A stretch of DNA of 64,000 nucleotides. It comes from Amblyornis subalaris (lineage: Eukaryota > Chordata > Aves > Passeriformes > Ptilonorhynchidae). Positions 40,149 to 51,555 of this stretch are shown here, piece after piece. The stretch's first letter is position 1. Every line of letters begins with the position of its first letter. Under the pieces are notes generated by a model, which worked only from the letters and a program-made list of their open reading frames with translations, was not told where the DNA came from and did no database searches. The translations under genes were made by a program, and so were the position numbers. The DNA is taken from contig JACAXG010000124.1 of assembly GCA_018881555.1 (NCBI GenBank), forward strand, positions 62,001-126,000, read 5' to 3'.

Positions 40149-40200
40149 CTTACTAATTCTCTCAAAGCGACTTGGCTTGCTTTGAGAGTTTTTAGTTAGT
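40149..40200. repeat. Stem-loop inverted repeat, perfect 10 bp inner arms
   Basis: CTCTCAAAGC (40159-40168) and GCTTTGAGAG (40179-40188) are exact reverse complements around a 10 nt loop. The similarity continues outward with mismatches: ACTTACTAATT on the left faces the complement of TTTTTAGTTAGT on the right. That gives about 18 paired positions in total. It is hairpin-sized for a small RNA precursor or a tiny palindromic transposon remnant. No known microRNA is recognised. Confidence 0.7.
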
Positions 40201-43200
40201 GAGGCTCTTCTTATTGGAATTATGTCCACCGAACCAAATCAGAACCACAAGCTTTCAAAGTTCATCAACAAATGTGGAAAACTGAAATACCCAAGGGCTT
40301 GGCAAGGTGGGACAAGCCTTAGCCAAGTGGTATGGCCACAGACAGGTATGTTGCGCATCAGTAAGGTGCATGCAGAAGCTGAAGGGTTCATCTCCACCAG
40401 TCAGTGAGGATCTAGGAACACACAAGACTAAGACCTGCCATTCTTGTTGAGGCCAGCAGTTTGTTTAAACTAGTATCCTGTTGCAGCCCACAGTGTGTGA
40501 CGCTTCAAAGTAACACACAAACTACCCCACAACCACCAAAAGTAATACCCTAGGTAGTAACCTGCCTGTAGGAAAAAAGTTTCCCTTTTAATCTCAAGCA
40601 GCTAGTTATGCCAGGAAGCTTGAGTATTTTAAATCCCTTGTATCTTATCCTAGGTAAGTAGGAATGTTTTATTACCTGTATAAATGTCTAATCATATCTA
40701 AGTTCTGGAAAGCCTATCTCTGAAGTGTTATAGCAGCATTAACTGATCATCCCTTTAAAGGGGAGGTGGGTAAGTATACTCTTGCCATCTCTCCTTTTTC
40801 TTATATATACAAAAAGTAAAGTATGGAGTGCCTCAACTCGGTGTTCAAGCCAAACAATGACTGAATATAAAAGCTGGAGTTAAAATACTGAAGTTCATGA
40901 TTCATAGCACTCCATGCATGCAACAGGCTACAAAGTTCACATGCATATTGTTCACATTTATCTAGCAAATGTAAAGGGAATATTTTCTTGTTTATTTCCT
41001 GCTTATCAAAAACTTTATAGCAACTTATTGAAAATATCATTTGGTAGTGGTCAGACTACTGCATCTTGGCATCTTTCTTTAGAAGTAGCCCAGACAGGCT
41101 GCATTAAATCTGTGATGGATCTTCACAGTTTTGAGGCAGGCAGCATTAAAAGGAAAAAAAAATAAAGGGCAATAAATCATTAAAAGGTGCATTGAATTGG
41201 TACTGCCCTTTGTTGTATATCTGTCCAGAGTCTGTCACAACAGTGCTTCTGTGAGCTCAGAAACTCTGTAAACTACAATAACAGAAAAGTAAGCATGAAA
41301 AAGAAGTACCCACCTAAATTTTTAATTGGTATATTCAACTCTTATTTCTTCAACGCTTTTCCTGAATACAGTCTTCAATCACCTGTTACAAAATCATAGG
41401 TAGTGATGTCAAATGCTAAGAAACACTTAAACTATACTGCTTCTAAATTAAATTGCTGAATCTATCAGAAAAATGATCTTGGCTTTAAACACTTGGAGCA
41501 TTGTTCAGCTGCATTAAAGAAGTGACAATACTCCAGGAAGATCAGAAACTATAAAACAAAAACGTACTTTTACAAGTGTGCGACCTTGGGAATAAGACAT
41601 GCAGTGTCCTGTTTTATTTGGAAGCTTAAACCAATATTACTCATATATGTGGGTAGAGGTTTAACTATCTTAAAAATAGTATCCTACCAGTGAGTAGTAA
41701 GTGGGAGGAGGAAGACTGTAGACATGGTGACAGTGTTATTCGAACTTCTCAATATCTTCCTGCATGTATAAATTTGAGTGTTGTTTATAAATACCTTTCA
41801 GATATAATTCACAACTTCTGTTAACTTAACCTGTTGCTTGTAAAATCTATCCAAAAACACAAGAGAACAATTTGATATACCATAAATATTTCTTGATACC
41901 AAATATTTACATCTGCATTTGAAAACCTACATTTATTTCATAATCTGGTGTTAAGAATGACAGACACAAACAGCACCAACTTGAAGCATTTTCAATCCGC
42001 TTGTCATTTGCTGATAAAATTTTAAAAAGCCCCCAAAGCCAGTACAAATAATTGCCAATGCTCCTCTATGCTTTTGCTATCAGACTGCAATAAATTCTTA
42101 GATCAAGGTAGGCTGACGAAAAATGTTTAAGGGGAAAAAAAATCAAAAATTTCTTTTGTACTTTATCATAGCTCAGTTGTATAGGTTCCTGAGAACAAGA
42201 ACTTTTCATACTTGTTTAAAAAACAGTGCATTCAGGTCTCAGCCTATCTTTTTTACAGCTGACGTGTATATTATTTTGTAACAAAGAAACCTGTCAGCTG
42301 TATTGGACTGTTTATTGCTTTGACAACTTGATTTTGACTTTTTCTACATGATTTGCCAAGATTAGCTTTTATTTACAGGGTTTTATGTTCTAAGATGAGG
42401 TGAAAGTAAGAACAGCAAATATATCTTTTTCCCTGACATCTCCAATAATTTTACCTGGTCAAATGTTTGGATACATAGAGCTGCAGTAAAAATGCATGAT
42501 TAGTACACTCCCCTGTGGATTATGAACAGAAAGCATGTGTTGGGCTTACACACAGATGGTGATTTACTCACAGTCACATATGAAGGTATTTGCTCTGTCT
42601 CTTCAGTGTCTTTAGTGCCCTTTTCTCATTAAAGAAGACAGATACCAACAGATAATGAAANGAGTCTGTTCTGCAAAATACAGTTCTGGCTTTTGAAACA
42701 AATGTACCAACTGAAGTACTGTAAGACAACTTTCAAAGATGATCCTGCAAGAGAAAAATATGCTGTTTATTTGTGACCATTGCTACACAAAATATCACAG
42801 TTATGGATTTTGTAGTATCAGATAAAAATATTAGCAGAAATAATTCTGTAATCTATTTTCAGACAGTGGGTTTGAGGTTCCACACATGCCATAAAACGAT
42901 AATAGCTATATAAGTATCAGCATGAAGTAGATTTTAACAAAGGCTTAACAGAAACTCCAGATTCCACAAATATACACAGTGTAAATTCAGGGTTAACAAC
43001 CAAAATGACTACACAATAACTACTCAGTTCATCCCATCCTATAACAGTGTAAATAGCAGGTTTCATTATGAATTTTGTTATTTTAAACATATGTGTCAAA
43101 ATGATCTTTTGCATCATGTCCCTGTTCATCACACAGCTGCTCACTCTCACTTAGCACACAGCAAATGGAATAACATAGTAATTTGAACAAATGTAGTTCC

Positions 43201-43331
43201 TCCTGAAATGTCTTTTAATGAGTTTCATCAAATTCATGGATTTACTTTGGTCTTATGAGCTTTCCAGTTTGGCACATGGCTGAGAGGTTTCTGCGAAACG
43301 CCAGTGGGATGCAGGAGGGGATATGAGTGCC

Positions 43332-43344
43332 TCAGTAGATGGCA
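43332..43344 (+). promoter_or_regulatory. CTCF-like motif
   Basis: TCAGTAGATGGCA agrees with CCASYAGRKGGCR except for the first base. It sits in a GC-richer island of about 280 bp (43.28-43.56 kb), which makes a regulatory element more plausible. Confidence 0.35.
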
Positions 43345-45353
43345 CCCTTCTCTCTGCCTCGGAGAAGGAACTTGCACTCAGCCCCGCTGCTGCTGCCCAT
43401 CAGCTCCAGGCAGGCAAAAATATGCAGCAAACCACATAAACAAGGCTATTTTGACTTTTCAGCAAAGGGGTTGTTGCTGGGGCTGGTGCCGAAGGCATGT
43501 CCTGTATGTGATGTGCAAGCACTCTGAGAAATCCCAACAAGGTCCATGAAGAATCAGTGGAGATCAATCAGTGTGCTCACAGTGCAGGAAGTTAATCACA
43601 AGGACCAGCCCTTGTTACAGGCATCTTTGGGGCAGAAAGCGGTCTAATTATGGCTATAAAGCATGCAGCACATAGCTTGTACTGCAACCACGGTTTAGTC
43701 CTTATTCAGTTTTACCTCTCTACTCTTTAAAGTCTACTCAGTACTGCAGATTGAAGATGATGATAACACAGCAGTTTGCTGCCTCTCACTGAATTATTAA
43801 GAGAGTTAGGGTTTACTGACGTTCAAAGGAAGTCTTCCTGCTAATCACTGGATTACTGAAGATTTGAAATTAGAATCTCTTTAAGCAAAGACATGTTTAG
43901 AAACAAAATAGATGTGCAATTTGTTATCATTTTTTTCTGTTTGTTTTATTGCACTCTTCATGTATCAGTCACAAGTTTTTTATCTGAGGCACTGTATAGC
44001 TAATGCCTTCCTGACAGAAGCATATAAAATAATCAATAGTTTGCGATCATCTGGTTTTAGTAATAAGTGCCACAACAGTTTATATGTAAGGCAAGCATAT
44101 TTTCAAAATAAAAAAGAAGCACTTTGGGGGCAGTATTTTCTACAGTCATGAAATGTCTCAAGTGCTCTGTATTCTGGCTTCTTTCTTTGATCTGTCTGCC
44201 TGGGTCAGAAAAGCTTCAACTGGAGCAGATCAAAGAAAGTCTGAGCAATGCCTCTTCCTCCTGAACTTCTCCCTCCTTCATTTCCCTCTGCTCTATGGCA
44301 CTGGAAATCACATTAAAAAAAAAAAAGGCAATATAAAGTATCCCTCTCCCGCAGGCCACATCTCCTCCAATCTCAAGCGTAGAATTTTATGTCTTTGTCA
44401 GACAGGATCATCAGACCACCAGGCTCATTCGCACTGCAGGGCTGTCACTCAACAGATTGTGTTGGGCTTTGGACACTGAGTGCCAAGGAACACGTGGGCT
44501 CCCTGCACTCACAATTCTGCATCATTAGCAGGGCAAAGCAATTGAGTTAGGCAGGATCACTCACAAGCATAAAATTAGCTATATGAAGTGGTCGCTATGA
44601 AACAGGAATATAGCAAATATATAATGTCTGTTCAAAGATCCAGCTGATAGGAACACTGGGCAAAAAGAAGGGATGGGGGAGGGGTGTGTGTCATCCTTGA
44701 AAGAAACAACCGACAAAGAAAAATAAATTGCTTAAATGAAAATGGGAAACTTGAAATTTTAAGCAATTGAAAGAGCTCAATTATCAGGACAACTTAAAAA
44801 CCCAGCACCGTATCTATGAAATAGACCACAATACCTGGTTATTTTAGGAAAAACAAGAAAAAATTAATAAAATACTTTGAATTTTTCCAATGAAACAGCT
44901 TAAGTGAAAATGAAGGTTTTCTCATGTAAACATTCTAGCAGAAATCAAATCAAATATATTTTGGAAAGGATAAAGGAATACAAAAATCTTTAAGCAAAAG
45001 AAATTGTATTTTAATAATTATTCCAACTAAAATGGTAGAAGACAATAGACTTGCTAAAAATATCCTTTCTAGAAAATATTTTAAATAATATTTTTAAATA
45101 TAACAGGAAGAGCCATGCTGACATATTTTTATTTTTTTTATTCTAATTGCTAAATAAAATAGAAGTCAAATAAAAAAAATTGCAATACTGTCAGGGTGCT
45201 TCAGATCTGTGAAAACCACAGAAAATTTTGTAACATAACTTTAAAAATGGCTTNGCTCCAGCCAGCTATCTGATAGCTTGACTGCTGGTGATAGATACCA
45301 GGTATCTCTTGCTGGCAATTCCCCAGCTTCAAGGGAGCACCAATGTGATATGG

Positions 45354-45366
45354 CAACAGGGGGCAG
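45354..45366 (+). promoter_or_regulatory. CTCF core motif match
   Basis: CAACAGGGGGCAG fits the AGGGGGC form of the CTCF core at 12 of 13 positions; the weak position is the A after CA. It has the same orientation as the matches at 14.76 and 43.33 kb. Confidence 0.45.
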
Positions 45367-46820
45367 ATGTGACTGCTGGGCTAGCAGTGAAGCAGTTAAC
45401 CATGAGAGGGGAATTGCCTGCAGGAACTGTTAAAAGGTTAACNACAACTTTAGAGAGGAGAATGCAAAGAAACGGACATTTCTTTAGCTCTGCCAGTGTT
45501 GAAGGCAGACTTTCTTTACATTGGCAATTGGTTTCATTTCTGTGTATTATTTTCAAAGCATCCTTCAATAGCGACATAAAAAGAATTTAGAAGCAATATT
45601 TCATATGCATACATCATGCAAAACACTGATTTAAAGTTACTTTTCTCTTTCTTTTACATTACGTTTCAAATTTCAGAATACGCACACATTTTAGGAATCC
45701 TCCCAGTGTTAAGTCACCGGATCAAACTTTGCTCCTCTTTGTACTCATGTAAGTACTGGGAAGCTCCATTGTAGTCAAAACCACAGTTTGGTACATCCTA
45801 CCTCAGCCTTTTGCTCTAAATGGATATTGTGAGATTAAACCTGATTAAGCTTGTAGCTTTGAAATAACTGTCAGGAAAACACAAATTGCAAGTATAGGAA
45901 TGAAATTGCATGCTCTCTAGTGATATCAAAGCCATTCTCAGATGTTTCAGATGTTTCCTTTTTAAAAATAAAGTGGACAACTCTGGCCTGGGAGGCTTAG
46001 ACTTATTTGGAAGTCAGCGGACCAGACGGGTGGTAGTTGGGTTGCTATTGTTAGTTTTTGCTAAACTGATAGTTATCCTCCCCTTTTCCTGAACAGCTTT
46101 GTGCTAGTTCCAACTTCTCTTTGTCTGCAAGGGATGGAGGAGGTAGAGTGTTTCCACGCCTNATCTGAAACATGTTGAAAGGCAGACTCTGTACTCGAGC
46201 CTATCTAAAAGACAAGATAGGTGAAATACTTGAAAATACTGAGAACTGTATCTGTATAAGGGAAATCAGGTTCACTTCTACTACACAAATTACTGGTTTA
46301 TAGCAACTTTTTTCTCTAATTGCTTTTCTCTATGAGTTATCTCGAAGGATGTAAGCTGCAGTGTTTCTTGGAATAAATTAATTAAACAACATTGTGACAT
46401 CTCTGGAAAATGTACCCCTGACATGAAACTTCATTTCCATGTGAGAAACAATTTTTAAACCAAGATATGATTGGATTACTTTGAGTAAAACTTAGTAAGA
46501 AAGAGAAAAACAGGATCCTCTCTAATGATCACACAAAAGCATTTCCACCAAAATAATTTTGTTACAAATCTCTTTTTCACTTATTTCCAATCGTGGAAAC
46601 AAAGTCTACTGCTCCACTTGATTCTTACAGTTAAAGAATTATTTCTTCTATTCTGTTGATACCATTCAAAGGCCCCAAGAACATTTTGCTTACCATCACT
46701 ATTAATGTCCTTTACCTAAGCATGATAGAGAGATAGCAGATGTCTGAATACTATAATATTGGATATGCAAACCTAATAGTAGGGAATATTCCTTACATAC
46801 ATTTATTGTGCTATTATCAC

Positions 46821-47157
46821 TCTCTACAACTACATGAAAGGAGGTTGTAGTCAGGTGTGGGTTGGTCTTTTCTCCCAGGCAACCACTGGCAGAACGAGGG
46901 GACAGAGTCTTAAGCTCTGACAGAGGAAGTTTAGGCTAGATGTTAGGAAAAAATTTTTCACTGAAAGAGTAATTTGGCACTGGAATAGGCTGCCCAGGGA
47001 CATGGTGGAGTCACCATCCCTGGAGGTGTTTAAAAAAAGACTGGATGTGGCACTCAGTGCCATGGTTTAGTTGATAAGGTTAGGTCATAGGTTGGACTTG
47101 ATGATCTCAAAGGTCTTTTCCAACCTGGTTAATTCTGTGCTTCTGTTCTTCTGTGAT
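46821..47157 (+). mobile_element. CR1 LINE, 5'-truncated 3' end
   Basis: This is a clear avian CR1 retrotransposon tail. Reading along the plus strand it shows the conserved end of the ORF2/3' region in order: TACATGAAAGGAGGTTGTAG, TTGGTCTTTTCTCCCAGGCA, AGGAAGTTTAGGCTAGATGT, GGCTGCCCAGGGACATGG, TCACCATCCCTGGAGGTGTT, GGTTGGACTTGATGATCT and AGGTCTTTTCCAACCTGG. It ends in degenerate ATTCTGTG-type repeats (TTCTGTGCTTCTGTTCTTCTGTGA), the hallmark of the CR1 3' end. It is about 337 bp long and cut off on the 5' side as most CR1 copies are, and it has no poly-A tail. Preservation is good compared with the 50.5 and 58.3 kb copies, so it is probably the youngest insertion in the window. It encodes no intact protein. 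Confidence 0.95.
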
Positions 47158-47479
47158 TGAATTCAAATTTATATACACACAATTGGAAACTGTGAGATAA
47201 CTCATGATTTTTTTGTTACCTCAGGTCTTCAAAATTCCACACATTACTGTTACAGAAACACTGTGCTGCTGCACCAAGCAGCCAGCACATAAAATACTTG
47301 AACACTATAGAGAATAGGGATGTGATCCAGAACGCCTCCCTGCCAGAGAAGGATGTCTCATCATCGTCCATAGCTGGGATCCTTCTTGCTCTGTTTGATT
47401 TCATCAGTTCTGCAAGTCTAGATCCTGGTGGCCCCAGCTCACCTGGAAATTATCTGACTGCGCTCCAGATGAATGAGAT
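47158..47479. other. Non-coding DNA between two retroelement relics
   Basis: No separate feature is recognised. Part may belong to the tRNA-like repeat that follows, since its minus-strand continuation (CATCTCATTCATCTGGAGC) resembles the body of the remembered amniote repeat. Confidence 0.4.
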
Positions 47480-47566
47480 GGGGGCTTGAATCTTCTCAGC
47501 TTTGGGATGGATAGAAATCCAATTCTGCCTCTCTGTAAGTGCTCTAACCACTCAGCTGAAGCTAAC
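47480..47566 (-). repeat. tRNA-like SINE relic with A and B boxes
   Basis: On the minus strand the word AGCTGAGTGGTTAGAGCAC (47557-47539) matches the tRNA D-arm / RNA polymerase III A box. GATTCAAGCCCC lies about 45 nt further downstream and resembles a B box (GGTTCRANYCC). The gap is about 20 nt longer than in a true tRNA, and no closed acceptor stem is visible, so this is not a functional tRNA. It recalls old amniote repeats with a GTGGTTAGRGCAC head. No library name is assigned. Confidence 0.45.
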
Positions 47567-49872
47567 AAATGGGTTTGAGTACCTTCTTTTTGCTTAGGGT
47601 GGTTCTGTTTTCTAAACTTAAACGATTGGCAAGTAAAGACATGAAATAACTTCCAGAAGCTGAACTGCAAGTCCCTNCTTGGGGATTTCCGATTGTCTGG
47701 CTCCAGCACTGGTTTAGCTGGATGCTTTGAGCCATTTTGACTATAAAGGGATCCTTTCATGGATTTGAAATAAGCAACCTGCTTTCTCACACCTTTTGAG
47801 CAGCTCAAGTTTTACGTACATCATGGTGACACTGCTCCCTCAGCAGTGTAATCATGAGCTCTTTCCTGGATATATACCAGCTAAATCTCCAGGGGACATC
47901 TGTGTCACCTTAAGGAATGAGTCCTGAAATGAGAGGACCTGAGAATGCACTTGTGAAATCTACATTTGTTTTCTGAGAAGGAAACCTCAGAGATGTTTTG
48001 CAGTTTCTCTGGGCTGTTGACTGGTGTGTCATCAGGCAATTAAAGTCTTTTATTTTCATATGTTAAAGTAATTGGTATAGTTCAATAGTACCGCAACAAT
48101 GCAGACACTTAGATTCCAGTATGCAGAGTCTGAGAAGGCTCAGCTCAGGCTGTTTCACTTTGGACTTCATGTTTTGTATGCTTACTGATGGAAAAAGGCA
48201 AGCAGGAGCTTGCATCATTTCCAGCCTTAACTACTCCTGACTGCAAAGACTACCTTTGATTCCCAGCATGGGCCTACTGCTGCCTTTGTGTATTATACGA
48301 TAAACTGTTTACATAACAGCCTTTTGTTACAGGTTTTCAATCCCAGGCTGCCAGTGTGAGGCAGAGGCTGCCAGCTGGCAGACACAGAGGTGCTTGTGCT
48401 CCAACTGTTGGAGGTAATTAACAGCCCAAACTATCAGAAGGTGACAGCCGGCAGAAAGTTCCTGCCCTGGGGTCACAGCTGTATTCTGGCAACTTGCTCC
48501 TTGATTTACCAGTAAAACTAATAACGCAAATAATATTGGTATTAAATTATCAGACAAGGGGGACTGAGCCCAAGTCACATTTTCTGTCCTCAAATTAACT
48601 GACAAAGAAAATTAGCACCAATATCTTGAAACAAATAAGATGAACCACTCTGAGGGGAAAAAAATCCCAAAAAACTAGTTCACTAAAAATTTGGTGGATA
48701 TAAATATTAGGATGGTTGCAAAGCATGATGCTGTTGGGTTCACATTTTCCTGAAATTGTAGAAAATTAAACTAGTATTTAGTATTAGTAATATGGGCAAT
48801 GATTATCAGCCACAAATTTTTAATCAGTGTGTCTTTTATTTTTTTTATATTCTACAGCCATCTTCTACTGTAAAGTGGTATAAATTGGCTCATGGGAAGC
48901 TATAATGGTTGATGTTAGCTGAACATTTGGCTAAGATGTTAATTTGTAATACAAGAAATACAAATTCTTTAGCAGTAAATTGGCTCTTACAGTGATTTAT
49001 TTTGTTATCCCAAAAAGTTTAAAGATATTTCCCCGTATCCTTGAATGATAACCAGCAAAGCAATGCAGTGATATTTTCCTACAGTACCTTCACACGTACA
49101 CATTTGACAACTAAGTTCTAGTTGTGCTGCCACTTTCTACCCAAACTTTGATGTTTCAATAGCNATGAATTAGGCTCTTCCTGTTTATAAAGTGCTTTGA
49201 TATGCAAGAGAAATAAGTAATACCAATAAGTAAAGTTTCCCAAATCATAAGCATTCTAAGTAGTAACAGTAAATCAGAAACAAGTAGAGACTTCAGAAGC
49301 AAACAGAAATGCTAGTAGACAGTGAACATTAGAATAGACTAAAAAAGAAGATAAAGCACTGCTTTAGTTTGCTGTTATATGTCTGCCTAAACTGTGAGTC
49401 TCTTGTGCTTTGGAGCCTTGCCTCCTTCACCGTACAGGCTGGAAGGTACAATAGTTCCCTCTTTGCTGCTGTGTGTTTCCTGGTGCATACTCAGATCATG
49501 CTCCAGTCTGAGGTTCAGGCCATTGCCAATGCTCACATCTCAGCCCAGGGATGGGGATGGGCATCCAGACCATAAAGGTATCTATAGAATCTCATCACAA
49601 TCTTCCAAACATATCTGCTCCATGGACAGGTATTCATCCTGAAAGCACAAGCTTCCTGAGAAAGATTCCACACTTCTCTTAACATTCAAGAGGATGGGAA
49701 ACAGGAAGGGATTTTGCAACTTTTCTTGAAAATGATATTAGCAATTCCCATTGTTGATATTCTTCACATTTGTGTTCTTCGCCTTCATCACACCTTTTCC
49801 CTCCATTCTGGTGCACCCTTTGGTAGAACAATGTCACACAACTCTAAAGCAGAAGATATCACTGAATCTTAC
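47567..49872. other. Non-coding DNA, no gene seen
   Basis: The open minus-strand frame 47404-47808 runs through the tRNA-like relic and has no protein similarity I recognise. The stretch 48.30-48.60 kb is GC-richer, carries the palindrome at 48.37 kb, and is a possible regulatory element. Confidence 0.55.
48368..48381. promoter_or_regulatory. Perfect 14 bp palindrome centred on an E-box
   Basis: CTGCCAGCTGGCAG equals its reverse complement. Its centre CAGCTG is the E-box bound by bHLH dimers. The similar word GGCTGCCAG occurs again just before it. Dyad-symmetric sites of this kind suit homodimeric factors, but binding is inferred only. Confidence 0.4.
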
Positions 49873-49937
49873 AGAATCTGATAGAATCAGATTCTTTGAA
49901 TAGAATCTGATTGTCTCACAGAATCTGATTCTTTGAT
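49873..49937. repeat. 18-19 bp minisatellite, about 3.5 units
   Basis: Units begin at 49873 (partial), 49883, 49902 and 49920, each opening AGAATCTGAT or AGAATCAGAT. Two of them continue TTCTTTGA. The first two units also form an inverted pair (GAATCTGAT / ATCAGATTC), so the array can fold locally. Confidence 0.9.
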
Positions 49938-50335
49938 ATTACCCATATCCTAAATTTGCTGCTGTTATATGCTGCAGTCTTGACTCCTTTGCAGCACTGC
50001 CCTGAGGCTTGGACTGATGGCTTCAAAACTGGCCCTCACAGCTGGATGTTGCCCAGAGGTTCTGAGCAGGTGGCTCTTCTCCTCGAAATTAAAATTTTGT
50101 AAGCAATGAATTAGCCTGGTAGTCAACAGAGATGAAAAGCCAACAGTACTGTTAGCAGTGCTAGATAATGCCAAGATGGACAAAATGTTTAATACTTTTT
50201 TGATTCATTGTTCACAGAAAATAGTGATCTGAGATTAGGAGTTGTGTGATTATCACTGACAGCAACAGGGTTAAACTTCAGTCTGCAGTGAGTTACATAA
50301 GACTTCACAAAGATATCTAAATGGTGAAATAAACT
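49938..50335. other. Short unique spacer
   Basis: No feature is recognised between the two minisatellites. Confidence 0.6.
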
Positions 50336-50379
50336 TAGAATCATTAGAAATCATTAGAATCATCAGAAATTAGAGAATC
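50336..50379. repeat. Short imperfect tandem repeat, ATTAGAAATC units
   Basis: Repeated words TAGAATCAT, TAGAAATCAT, TAGAATCAT and CAGAAATTAGAGAATC, with a period of about 10. It shares the GAATC word with the minisatellite 400 bp upstream. Confidence 0.8.
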
Positions 50380-50454
50380 TACAGAGGTCAAGGTTCTGGA
50401 CCACCAAAAAAAGACAAATATTCTGCTTATTCCTAAAAGTGGGGAGGAGAGTCA

Positions 50455-51555
50455 AGGAACCATGTAGGAGCTAGCCTGACTTCAGACCTTTGAAAAACTA
50501 ACAAAGCATCTAAGTACTTAAAAGATTAACCAGTGAAAAGTAACAGCCAAAAATAATGTACTGTATCTTCATTAAAACAGTCAATGCTGCTTTCCATAAA
50601 TATTAACCTTATTGGAAAAAACCCAGCCAACTTCTTTCCTTACACCTCTGTAACAAGGATGCAGGAGAGATTGGAAAACAACATATTGAAAGGCTGTATC
50701 AGCTAGAGTTCTACTGAAATCTGTCTGGAGTCTGGTATTGTGCAGTCATTTCATTAATGCTCTGGGTATTACAACAGACAGTAAGTTTATTAAATTCTTA
50801 TATGATAGCAAGCTAGGAGGAGTGCAAGCATTTTGGAGGACAAGGTTAGAATTCAAAATAAGAAAGACAAATGGGAGAAAGAAGCTATAATAAATAGAAA
50901 GCAATTCAATGAAGACAAATAAAATATTTAAGTAGGAACAATCAGCTTCACAAATAGTCTCTGAGAAATGTCTTGCCTAGATAGCAGTCCTACAGAAAAG
51001 GATCTGGATGTTATAGTGTATCAGATGAGTCATAAGTGTCTTAACACTTCAATAAAGCAAGTACCACAATGGGAAGTATAAACACAAGAGCTGTATGTAC
51101 AGCACTAAGTTTTGCAATTTCTCTGTCAAAACTGGACAAGGCTCAGCACAGAACCAAAGAAATGATCAGACATCAAATAAATGTGAATTTCAAGGGACAA
51201 CAGCTAAACAGATAATTTTACAGAAAAAAAGACTAAGAAGCTATGTGACATAGCTATGTAAAAGATTACTACAAAGAATAAATTATTCCCCATGTCTACT
51301 ATCGAAAGGAAAATAAGTAATTGGATTAATTTGCAGCAAGAGTATTTAGGTTAGAACTTTCCTGCTACTATCTCTCCGTAAGAGTCCTGGAGTAGATAGT
51401 GGAATAGATTACATGAGGAGGTTGTGGGATCTCTGTTTCCGGAATTTTTAAAGAATAGACTAGGCCAGCTTCTGTCAGGAATGTTTTAGTTCTAGTTTCT
51501 TTTTAGAAATACTTTGGAGGCCAGATTTTATGACCTCTAAGCATCTCTCCTAGAC
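50455..51555 (+). mobile_element. Ancient, decayed CR1 LINE (L3-like), ORF2 3' part and tail
   Basis: The order of words follows the old CR1-L3 type of reverse-transcriptase LINE. AGCCTGACTTC and AAAAGTAACAGCC come from the RT palm region. TTCTTATATGATAGCAAGCT (50795-50814) reads Phe-Leu-Tyr-Asp-Ser-Lys-Leu, where active copies carry FADDTKLGG, so the catalytic Asp pair is broken. Then come GCAAGCATTTTGGAGGACAA, AAGGATCTGGATGTTATAGT, ATTTGCAGCAAGAGTATTTA, GGAGGTTGTGGGATCTCTGT and CTTCTGTCAGGAATGTTTTA, and a remnant of the tail TTTTATGACCTCTAAGCATC. The 5' end of the element is missing, indels are many, and there is no open frame. In some places identity is only just recognisable, so this copy is far older than the one at 46.8 kb. 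The edges are approximate. Confidence 0.85.

Larger units (their letters stand above)
40201..46820. other. Non-coding DNA with two CTCF-like sites
   Basis: No gene or transposon is recognised. The part 43.28-43.56 kb is GC-richer than its surroundings and holds a CTCF-like word, as does 45.35 kb. The DNA between 44.7 and 45.2 kb is very A-rich. Confidence 0.6.

Noticed and set aside
47404..47808. A 134-codon minus-strand open frame
   Set aside because: It overlaps the tRNA-like relic and contains an ambiguous base. It has no family resemblance.
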